A stretch of DNA of 34,973 nt from an uncultured Clostridia bacterium (GTDB lineage: Bacteria; Bacillota; Clostridia; TANB77; CAG-508): contig CALXAE010000005.1 of assembly GCA_944386205.1 (NCBI GenBank), positions 1 through 34,973 on the forward strand, read 5' to 3'. Position numbers and translations under genes: made by a program. Position 1 is the stretch's first letter. Each line of letters begins with the position of its first letter. The notes beneath the pieces are model-generated. The model worked only from the letters and a program-made list of their open reading frames with translations. It was not told the DNA's origin and did not search any database. Shown in pieces: positions 16,982 to 24,171 of this stretch.

Positions 16982-18105
16982 TTGTTTTTTCCTATCTTCT
17001 CTATTATTTTTTTCCATTCATTATTTATTTTGGTTGGATTAAGAGTTTCGGCAATTTTTGATGCATTCATAGATAAATAATCAGCATAATTTTTATTCTC
17101 CAAGACTTTTAATATAGCTTTTGACATTGCTTCTACATCTTTTACTTTAACTAATATTCCATTTTTTCCATTATCAATTAAAAATTTAGGTCCTCCACAT
17201 GGACAATCAGTCGATATCACTGGTAATCCTAACGCCATTGCTTCCATCAAAGCATTTGGCATCCCTTCATAATCTGAACTTAAAATAAACAAACTTGCAT
17301 CATATATATGTTTTTTTACTTCTTTCGTATTTCCTGCCAACATAACTTTATCTAAAAGATTTTTACTTTTAATATATGTTTCTAATTCTTGTTTTTTATT
17401 TCCATCGCCATATATTACTAACTTATAATCTGGAATTTGATTTGAAACTTTTTCAAATGCATCTATCAATAATTTATGATTTTTTTGCTCTTGTAATCTT
17501 CCAACAGTTACAATTATTTTTTTTCTAATACCTTTATACGGCCTTTCTATAAACTCTTCATTTATAGGATTTGGTATTATTTCTTGAATAACATTGTTCC
17601 CAATTATATTTCTAAAAAAGTTTTTCGCTTCTTCTGTTTGGTATACAATAGCATCTGCTTGTGGATAATACTTTTTCATAAGACGGTTATATAAGTTACT
17701 TTTGTATTCCTCTTTTGGATCATTTCTTATTGAAATAATTATTGGTATTTTAAATTTAGATTTAAGAATCAAATTAAGAAAATTTGGTTCTGGTAAAAAG
17801 GAAACTATAATTTCAGGTTTATTTTTTTTGATAATATTCTTCAATTTACGTACCCTTCTCAAATTTCTAATTATCCTTTTAATTTTATCCAGAATTCTTT
17901 TATTCATTAATTTGTCATAACTTATCTCTTCTCTATTATCCAAAAAGTCAATTGATATATTACTATCTAAAGTATATGCAATGTCTGTTTTCTTTACAGA
18001 AACAATATGTATATCATGAAATTTATTTAAATAGTTAGACAAATTACATACTACTCTTTCTGCTCCTCCACTAGATAAAGTCCCTATACTAAACATTATT
18101 TTCAT
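16978..18105 (-). CDS. GT4-family glycosyltransferase
   Basis: Retaining glycosyltransferase with GT-B fold, acting at the cytoplasmic membrane face on the lipid-linked oligosaccharide. The 375-residue protein opens with MFSIGTLSSGGAERVVCNL, has VGRLQEQKNHKLLIDAF at about residue 200, and the donor-site EGMPNALMEAMALGLP motif followed by STDCPCGGP. The latter resembles PglH/PglJ-like GalNAc or galactosyl transferases, but the sugar is not certain. AAAGGAA precedes the ATG. It is coupled by ATGA overlap to the polymerase. Confidence 0.9.
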   Translation of the reverse strand: MKIMFSIGTLSSGGAERVVCNLSNYLNKFHDIHIVSVKKTDIAYTLDSNISIDFLDNREEISYDKLMNKRILDKIKRIIRNLRRVRKLKNIIKKNKPEIIVSFLPEPNFLNLILKSKFKIPIIISIRNDPKEEYKSNLYNRLMKKYYPQADAIVYQTEEAKNFFRNIIGNNVIQEIIPNPINEEFIERPYKGIRKKIIVTVGRLQEQKNHKLLIDAFEKVSNQIPDYKLVIYGDGNKKQELETYIKSKNLLDKVMLAGNTKEVKKHIYDASLFILSSDYEGMPNALMEAMALGLPVISTDCPCGGPKFLIDNGKNGILVKVKDVEAMSKAILKVLENKNYADYLSMNASKIAETLNPTKINNEWKKIIEKIGKNK

Positions 18106-18168
18106 TTTTTATAAATTCCTTTCTTGTTTTCCTTATATACAATAGCATAATGAAAATTTGGCACAGAT

Positions 18169-19146
18169 TTATGTTTTTCCTCTTGATTTATTATAATATT
18201 TCCATACTAACTTATAAAAATTAATTCCAAAAAATAATGAAACAATTGCTAATTTATCCTTAATATTAACATTGATATCAAATACTATTCCTGCATTTTT
18301 CAAAATATATCTCCTTAGCTCTTTCATTTCATCTTTATTTAAATAATTTCTATCAATCATTCTTCCTAAAGTACTGAATCTTGCTTGGACTCTTCTTCGT
18401 TTAGTTGCCCTCTTTAAATCTGGATAATGTTTTAAAATATTATCACACATACTATCTGTTAATACAATCATATCATTCTGCTTTTTTGTAAAACTGCCAC
18501 TAGTTATTGAATTAGTTCTTATAATATAGTAATACAACTTTTGATTGGTAACCGCTATCTTTGTAGAATTCAAATATGTTAAATATGTAGTTCCAATATC
18601 TTCATATAATTTACCATATGGAAATCTAATATTGTTAAATAATTCCTTTTTATACATTTTTGCCCATGCAGAAACATAATAGGAATATCCATATAATAAT
18701 TTCGTTATTACTTCTTTCGAATTATAAACGTTTTCTATAATTTTAGTTTCACTTCTTACGTTCATATTATCTTTATATATTTCATATTTATCACATATTG
18801 ATATATCTGCATTATTTTCTTTTATCAATTTATATAAAATTTCAACATAATTTTGTGAAATGTAATCATCAGAATCAACAAAAGTAATATAAATACCATT
18901 TGCTTGATCAATCCCTTTATTTCTTGCATCAGATAGTCCACCATTAGACTTATTTATTAACTTGATTCTATTATCCTTTTTAGCATATCTTTCACAAATC
19001 TCACCTGATTTATCTACAGATCCATCATTTACTATTATTACTTCTATATTTTTATATGTTTGAGAAAGTATAGATTCCAAACATCTAACTATATATTTTT
19101 CAACATTATATACTGGTACTATGATAGAAATTAAATCATTGTTCAA
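18169..19146 (-). CDS. GT2-family glycosyltransferase
   Basis: Inverting GT-A glycosyltransferase of 325 residues. The domain begins ISIIVPVYNVEKYI, with VIIVNDGSVDKSGEI, NGGLSDARNKGI and the metal-binding VDSDDYIS motif at about residues 90-97. A basic C-terminal half (KRRRVQARFS) follows, as in many capsule transferases. The start is TTG at 19146, supported by AAGGAGAG about 7 bases upstream and a TTGA overlap with the preceding gene's stop. Sugar specificity is unknown. Confidence 0.9.
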   Translation of the reverse strand: MNNDLISIIVPVYNVEKYIVRCLESILSQTYKNIEVIIVNDGSVDKSGEICERYAKKDNRIKLINKSNGGLSDARNKGIDQANGIYITFVDSDDYISQNYVEILYKLIKENNADISICDKYEIYKDNMNVRSETKIIENVYNSKEVITKLLYGYSYYVSAWAKMYKKELFNNIRFPYGKLYEDIGTTYLTYLNSTKIAVTNQKLYYYIIRTNSITSGSFTKKQNDMIVLTDSMCDNILKHYPDLKRATKRRRVQARFSTLGRMIDRNYLNKDEMKELRRYILKNAGIVFDINVNIKDKLAIVSLFFGINFYKLVWKYYNKSRGKT

Positions 19147-19994
19147 ACTTTTTCTCTCCTTCCCACTTGCATACCTATAAATCTTGAAACCATATTAGGA
19201 AAAAATTTAAGTATTACTTTCCAATTTTTATCCTGAATAGCACGTTTCAAAACATATTTTGCCATTCCGCCACCAGCTTTGTTTACTTTATATTTATTCA
19301 AATAACTATTTTGTTTAAAAAATTTACCTATATCATAATACTTCTTGTAATTTTCTTTAATACCATAATCGTGTGAATGATAAATTACTGAATCTGCACA
19401 ATATTTTACGGTATATCCATTCATAATTAGTTTATATGTAATATACATATCTTCGCTTGTAGGTAATTTTTTCTCATCATAATAATTTAATTTATTGAAT
19501 ATCTCTCTTTTAATTGCTGATGAAGCATCTGATGCAAAAAATGCCTTTATCCCTAAATTTTCTACATCTTTTTTAGTGAAAATTCTTGATTGCTCTGGAT
19601 AATTTCTTTCTCTGGTATATTTCTCTATTCCATTATCCTTTGCAATTTGTCTACTGTAAGCTTCTTCACATTTTCCATCAATTATATCTTTGGTCAAATA
19701 ATATAACCATAACTTATCTTTTATTATAATATCTTGTGTAATAAATACAATAATATCTGCTTTAGATTCTTTTGCTGCTTTTTCTCTCGTTAAACTATGA
19801 GAAAATTCACTTGGTACAATTTCCTCATAGTTTATGTTTAAATCATCTAAAATTTTTGTTGTATTATCATTGCTTTTTGTAACAATATACTTTATATTAT
19901 TAATATTTACCTTTTCTTGCATGATAAGACTTTTATGTAATTTATCTATATACTTTTCTGCCTTATATAGAGGACAAATAATATCGATCGTCAT
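19143..19994 (-). CDS. GT2-family glycosyltransferase, rhamnosyltransferase-like
   Basis: GT-A transferase of 283 residues. It opens with IDIICPLYKAEKYI, and carries EFSHSLTREKAA, IVFITQDI (replacing the usual DxD with TQD), and SEDMYITYKLIMNGY, a pattern seen in RfbF-like rhamnosyltransferases. AAGGAGC precedes the ATG. Its TGA overlaps the TTG start of the next glycosyltransferase. Donor sugar is inferred only weakly. Confidence 0.85.
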   Translation of the reverse strand: MTIDIICPLYKAEKYIDKLHKSLIMQEKVNINNIKYIVTKSNDNTTKILDDLNINYEEIVPSEFSHSLTREKAAKESKADIIVFITQDIIIKDKLWLYYLTKDIIDGKCEEAYSRQIAKDNGIEKYTRERNYPEQSRIFTKKDVENLGIKAFFASDASSAIKREIFNKLNYYDEKKLPTSEDMYITYKLIMNGYTVKYCADSVIYHSHDYGIKENYKKYYDIGKFFKQNSYLNKYKVNKAGGGMAKYVLKRAIQDKNWKVILKFFPNMVSRFIGMQVGRREKV

Positions 19995-19995
19995 T

Positions 19996-20713
19996 CTATA
20001 TAGCTCCTTCTTTTTTTACTACATTTTCTACTGTTTTATAAATCAGTTTAACATCTGTCTTTAACGTATGATTATAATAATATTCCATATCCATAGTTAA
20101 TCTATCTGTAAAAGTTGTATTACTTCTTCCTCTTGTTTGCCATAGGCCTGTGATACCTGGTTTGCAAGATGTTATGTATTTAAAAAATCCATTAATTTCC
20201 TCTTTTTCTCTTGGTAAATATGGACGTGGTCCCACCAAACTCATATCTCCTTTTAATACGTTTATAAATTGAGGAAATTCATCTAAGCTTGTTTTTCTAA
20301 TAAATTTTCCTATTTTCGTGATTCTTGGGTCATTTTTTAATTTTTTGTATTCTTTATATTCTTTTCTAGCTTCTTCATTTTCTTCTAAGTAGTGTTTTAA
20401 CTTTTCATCTGCTCCCACTACCATAGAACGAAATTTGTACATTTTAAATATTTTTCCGTTTTGTCCGATCCTTTCTTGTGTAAAAAATACTGGTCCATCT
20501 TCTTTTGATACTTTATTAGCTATCCATATACCAATCGTTAATGGTATTAATGCCAATAGACCGCAAAAAACCACCTAAAACATCCAAAAGTCTTTTGGTA
20601 ATTTTTTCTATTTTTAATGTCATTCGACTTCTTTCAACATGTTTAGGTACCAGTGATAAATTCTCGATATTATCTTCTCCATATGATAATATCATATCAT
20701 TTCTAACATCCAT
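19996..20713 (-). pseudogene. Initiating undecaprenyl-phosphate sugar transferase, frameshifted
   Basis: Polyprenyl glycosylphosphotransferase that would transfer the first sugar phosphate to undecaprenyl phosphate. The first frame (from ATG 20713) encodes 45 or so leader residues and the typical KRLLDVLGG before a T6 tract near 20565-20570 sends it to a stop at 20516. The second frame continues with FCGLLALIPLTIGIW (membrane hairpin), GPVFFTQERIGQNGKIF, YKFRSM, TSLDEFPQ and SLVGPRP. Reading five T instead of six joins both frames into a normal protein. It is the only initiating transferase in the cluster. Possible explanations: sequencing error, phase variation, transcriptional slippage, or a real mutation. 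It is the first gene of the operon. Confidence 0.88.
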
Positions 20714-20762
20714 CTTTTATTTCCCCCTAAAAATTCATTTTTCTCCTTTTTTTGCCAACAAC

Positions 20763-20791
20763 ATTATACTACACTCGAACAATTATGTAAA
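20763..20791 (-). promoter_or_regulatory. Sigma-A promoter of the polysaccharide operon
   Basis: On the minus strand: TTTACA (20791-20786), 17-base spacer, TATAAT (20768-20763). Transcription should start near 20756. The leader holds a mini-ORF, ATG AAT TTT TAG (20738-20727), with AAAGGAG before it; its stop overlaps the AGGGGG ribosome binding site of the sugar transferase. Confidence 0.75.
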
Positions 20792-20823
20792 TACCTTTTT
20801 TATAACATTTTTTTACTTTATTG

Positions 20824-21333
20824 TTATTTTTTTGTAATATTTTCGTCATATTTCTTAAAAAACTCTCTGTAAATCGCTCTTATTAACAATGTCAATAAAA
20901 CACCTAAAATAACACCTAGAGTATCAATGTATACATCTGTAATTTTAGGGGTTCTCCCAGGAGAAAAACTTTGATGAAATTCATCAGATGTTGCATATAA
21001 TATTCCAATTATAATTGTTATAATAACTCTCCATTTATCTTTTACCTTATATGTGCATACTAGCCCCATTAGCAGCAAACCTACTACTGTATAGATTGAA
21101 AAATGTGCAATTTTTCTAATTATCTTTTCTGTTCTGAGTGATACTTGTTCTTTTTCTTCCTCTTCTAATCGATTATATCTATTTGATTTTTCTAGTATTG
21201 TTTGTGTTACTTTTCTACTTGTACTTCCTGACTCTTCTCCATCTTGACTAGAAAATCCAAATATAATGTAAAAAGTGCATAATAGCAATATGATTAATAT
21301 CGCTCTTAAAATATTTATCTTGCTTATTTTCAT
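20824..21333 (-). CDS. VanZ-like membrane protein
   Basis: A 169-residue VanZ-family protein. It has an N-terminal helix (about 8-28), an extracytoplasmic loop with FSSQDGEESGSTS, helices near 75-95 and 100-120, and the signature SDEFHQSFSPGRTPKITDVYID followed by a last helix. Family members lie near cell-envelope and capsule genes, and VanZ itself gives low-level teicoplanin resistance; the biochemical role is unknown. The ribosome binding site is weak (GAGAG). It lies between lcp and the sugar transferase. Confidence 0.9.
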   Translation of the reverse strand: MKISKINILRAILIILLLCTFYIIFGFSSQDGEESGSTSRKVTQTILEKSNRYNRLEEEEKEQVSLRTEKIIRKIAHFSIYTVVGLLLMGLVCTYKVKDKWRVIITIIIGILYATSDEFHQSFSPGRTPKITDVYIDTLGVILGVLLTLLIRAIYREFFKKYDENITKK

Positions 21334-21361
21334 ATTTTCTCTCTTTCTTTTGTCTACTCAT

Positions 21362-21396
21362 AAAATATGACTAGAGTGTTTCTCTAATCATATTTT
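21362..21396 (-). terminator. Hairpin downstream of the LCP gene
   Basis: AAAATATGA pairs with TCATATTTT and TAGAG with CTCTA around a TGTTT loop, with one mismatch between. On the minus strand the stem is followed by TTTTATG. It may terminate or attenuate transcription from lcp before the VanZ gene. Confidence 0.55.
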
Positions 21397-21431
21397 TATT
21401 TAAGTATTTAATTTATAGTTTACTTTTATTA

Positions 21432-22475
21432 TTAATTCGTATACCCTGTAGCTTCTATAATTTGATTACTAATTTCTTTTACTCTGTCTGATGGTGTGTA
21501 ATCTGTTTCGCCAAATGCTTCTTCATGTAATTGTTGTACATTACTTTCCAAAGTAACTGGTACTCCATACCATCTATCTAGTGTAATTCCTCTTGTTTCA
21601 TATGGCCATCCTATACTTTCTGTTACTTTAAAGTTTGCTATGCTTGGTAACAATGAAAATATATTGCTTGAAGTAATATTTGTATATACTTCTGGTAAAA
21701 TTTGATCTATTATTTGGTTCATTTCGCTAATACTTTTGGTTTTAAATTTTTCTACCATTGCTTCTACAACTGTTCTCATTCTTTCTGCTCTTTTATAGTC
21801 TCCGCCTTCTGTATAACGGATTCTTGAATATGCTACTGCCTGAACACCATCTAAAGTTTGTGTTCCTGCTGAGGTTACTCTTTTGCTATCTATTCCTGTA
21901 GTTTCTGAAGTTGCTTCTATATATTGATTTATGTATTGTAATTCATCTTCTTGAACATCAATTGTAACTCCACCTAAAGCGTTAATGGCTTCTGCTACTG
22001 CATCAAAGTTTACTGTTGCAAATTCTGTTATGTTTAAGTCAAAATTTTCGTTAAGTGTTTTTAAAGCAAGTGGTGCTTCTCCATAAGAATAGGCATGTGT
22101 AATTTTATCTAATCCATGTCCTTCAATATTAACATAGGTGTCCCTATATACAGATATTAGTTTTACTTCTTTTGTGCTATTATTGATACTTGCAATAATT
22201 ATACAGTCACTTCTATTTCCTTTTCCTAAGCTACTGTCTCTACTATCTATTCCGAATAAGGCAATATTTCTATATCCTGACAAGTTTTCTTCTACTTGTG
22301 AAGATACTCCTAAATCTGTTTCATCTATGTCTACTTGTTGTATTTTGCTTAGTTTATTATTTATAAATACGAAAACACTGCCTACTAATAAAACTAGAAT
22401 AATAACTAGTATTAGGACAATAATCCCAAATATTTTTAATCCTTTTCTTCCTGTTTTTTCGTGGTTTTTACTCAT
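21432..22475 (-). CDS. LytR-CpsA-Psr (LCP) family ligase
   Basis: LCP enzymes transfer undecaprenyl-linked wall teichoic acid or capsule to peptidoglycan outside the cell. The 347-residue protein has a short cytoplasmic basic start, one membrane helix (about residues 14-36), and the LCP domain with FGIDSRD, GNRSDCIIIASIN, SVYRDTYV, ITHAYSYG, GGVTIDV and RIRYTEGGDYKRAERMR. These include the conserved Asp/Arg residues of the active site. It has its own promoter. With the capsule operon downstream, attachment of this polysaccharide to the wall is a reasonable inference. Confidence 0.94.
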   Translation of the reverse strand: MSKNHEKTGRKGLKIFGIIVLILVIILVLLVGSVFVFINNKLSKIQQVDIDETDLGVSSQVEENLSGYRNIALFGIDSRDSSLGKGNRSDCIIIASINNSTKEVKLISVYRDTYVNIEGHGLDKITHAYSYGEAPLALKTLNENFDLNITEFATVNFDAVAEAINALGGVTIDVQEDELQYINQYIEATSETTGIDSKRVTSAGTQTLDGVQAVAYSRIRYTEGGDYKRAERMRTVVEAMVEKFKTKSISEMNQIIDQILPEVYTNITSSNIFSLLPSIANFKVTESIGWPYETRGITLDRWYGVPVTLESNVQQLHEEAFGETDYTPSDRVKEISNQIIEATGYTN

Positions 22476-22516
22476 TTTTTATTCCCCCAAAACTTTTTTC
22501 TTTTACCATTTTTATG

Positions 22517-22545
22517 ATTATACTATTATCTTCTTTTTTTTACAA
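22517..22545 (-). promoter_or_regulatory. Sigma-A promoter of the LCP gene
   Basis: On the minus strand: TTGTAA (22545-22540), 17-base A-rich spacer, TATAAT (22522-22517). It lies immediately after the stop of the histidine phosphatase gene. Confidence 0.7.
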
Positions 22546-22547
22546 GT

Positions 22548-23111
22548 CTATTTTTCGTCATTTTTTTCAAATATTCTAATTTCACAATTATTTAACCATA
22601 AACTTTCTAATATTCCTTGTTCATTTGTGCCATTAAAATATCCATTTATTGCTCTTGTCACACCTCCATGTGTAACAATCAAGATATTTTTATCTTCATA
22701 TTCTTGTTTTAATTCATCAAATAAGCCCCATACTCTATTACACAAATCTTGTATCGTTTCTACACCTTTATATTGTTTATTTAGGTTATAATTATCTAAT
22801 ATTTCTGAATTCCATATTTCATCTTGAATTTCTTTTCCTATTTTTCCTTCAAATTCCCCAAATCCTCTTTCTTCAATTCCTTTATCAAATATAATGGGTA
22901 CTTTTTTTGTCTCATTTATTATTTCTGCTGTTTTTCTTGCTCTCTTTAAAGGTGATGATACAATAACATCAATTGGATATTTTTCTAATATTTTTCTTAC
23001 TTCTTTTGCTTGCTCAATTCCTTCTTCATTTAATTCAATATCTGTTTTTCCTTGGATTTTTCCTTTTTTATTCCAATTAGTTTGTCCATGTCTAACAATA
23101 TAAAATTTCAT
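22548..23111 (-). CDS. Histidine phosphatase family protein
   Basis: Phosphoglycerate mutase-like phosphatase of 187 residues. The catalytic VRHGQTNWN (His8) opens the protein, followed by QGKTDIELNEEG, VSSPLKRARKTAEI, the acidic EERGFGEFEG and the second His in VTHGGVTRAI. The start ATG 23111 has TTGGAGTG upstream; an in-frame ATG at 23141 adds ten residues without a better signal. Substrates in this family vary (sugar phosphates, nucleotides, cobalamin precursors) and none is indicated here. Confidence 0.92.
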   Translation of the reverse strand: MKFYIVRHGQTNWNKKGKIQGKTDIELNEEGIEQAKEVRKILEKYPIDVIVSSPLKRARKTAEIINETKKVPIIFDKGIEERGFGEFEGKIGKEIQDEIWNSEILDNYNLNKQYKGVETIQDLCNRVWGLFDELKQEYEDKNILIVTHGGVTRAINGYFNGTNEQGILESLWLNNCEIRIFEKNDEK

Positions 23112-23219
23112 ATCTTTCACTCCAATTTTCTTTTTTTGCATATCATATCATAGAATTACTAAAAAATAAAATTGCACAAAATCTCTAACTTTATACACAT
23201 TTTTATGAATTATATTCTT

Positions 23220-24020
23220 TTATTGTTTAGGTCTATATGTCAAAATATTGCTTACTGCTTCTGGTCTAACTGGTGACATCAATATTTTTCCAGTTCCTCT
23301 ATATACATTAACAAATCCTTCTCCTGCAATAGCTGAACCCACCAAACTTCTTGTAGATTTTTCTACTGTAAAGTCTAAAGAGTCAGACCATGCAATTGCC
23401 ATATTTCCGTCAATTTTTATCTGGTCATTTTGTAATTCTATTTCAATTAATTCTTCTCTTGGAACTGGACTTTCTAAAACTGCAATTCCTTGTCCTGATA
23501 ATTTTAGATTAAATAGTCCTTCTCCTCCTAATACAGCAGAAGATAAATTACTTCTCATTGCAACATTTGTATTTAAGCTTGCTTCACATGCTAAAAATAA
23601 TCCGTCCTCTAGCATAATGCTACCATTCCAAGCTCCCACGTCTTCTAATAAAATATAGTTATATGTAGGCTCTAATGCTAGTAATCCTGTACCATGATAT
23701 TTTGGTTTTACTGTTGATTCACTAGTTACACTTCCCTTTATCGCTTTTCCTAAGAAATCTCCAACACCTTTTACATTTGTTTTTGATTCAATATTTCCAG
23801 CCATCCATTGCATTGCTCCGGCACTGGTTACATATTCATCCCCCTGTAATTGAATAAGAACTTGTCTTCTTTTAACATTCATTTTTGCAGCAAAATATTC
23901 AGACATTGCAGTTAATTTATTTACACTAACATCTCTTTGATATTCAACAACTGAAATATTTCCTTTTCTTTCAATAATTTTCACATCATCATTATCAAAT
24001 AAATTTTTAACTGAAATCAT
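23220..24020 (-). CDS. AIM24/TIGR00266-family protein
   Basis: A 266-residue beta-rich protein of the AIM24 (TIGR00266) family, function unknown. Typical features are VVEYQRDVSVNKLTAMSEYF, an internal GTGLLALEPTY, LACEASLNT and GEGLFNLKLSGQG, and the C-terminal GEGFVNVYRGTGKILMSP. GGAGGTAAT lies upstream of the ATG. It is divergent from the mgtA-like gene, with separate promoters in the space between. Confidence 0.88.
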   Translation of the reverse strand: MISVKNLFDNDDVKIIERKGNISVVEYQRDVSVNKLTAMSEYFAAKMNVKRRQVLIQLQGDEYVTSAGAMQWMAGNIESKTNVKGVGDFLGKAIKGSVTSESTVKPKYHGTGLLALEPTYNYILLEDVGAWNGSIMLEDGLFLACEASLNTNVAMRSNLSSAVLGGEGLFNLKLSGQGIAVLESPVPREELIEIELQNDQIKIDGNMAIAWSDSLDFTVEKSTRSLVGSAIAGEGFVNVYRGTGKILMSPVRPEAVSNILTYRPKQ

Positions 24021-24051
24021 ATCTTATTACCTCCTTCTATTTTCCAAATTC

Positions 24052-24081
24052 ATTATATACAAAACTTTTATATTTTTACAA
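24052..24081 (-). promoter_or_regulatory. Promoter of the AIM24-family gene
   Basis: On the minus strand: TTGTAA (24081-24076), 18-base spacer, TATAAT (24057-24052). Confidence 0.65.
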
Positions 24082-24118
24082 TATATTTTATAAATTTTGT
24101 TTTATTTTTATTTTCTTG

Positions 24119-24127
24119 TGGTATAAT
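24119..24127 (+). promoter_or_regulatory. Extended -10 promoter of the mgtA-like gene
   Basis: TGGTATAAT at 24119-24127 is an extended -10; the -35 region (TTGTTT at 24097-24102, 19-base spacer) is weak. The leader to ATG 24172 would be only about 38 bases, too short for an M-box riboswitch. Confidence 0.6.
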
Positions 24128-24171
24128 GATTAATGATATTTTTAACAAAAGAAAGGGAGTGGATTGTTTTT

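Noticed and set aside
20516..20713. Separate 65-residue gene before the sugar transferase
   Set aside because: Its KRLLDVLGG end is the missing N-terminus of the sugar transferase; it is a frameshift fragment.
24021..24171. Possible M-box riboswitch before the mgtA-like gene
   Set aside because: The extended -10 at 24119 leaves a leader of only about 38 bases, and no structured element is visible.
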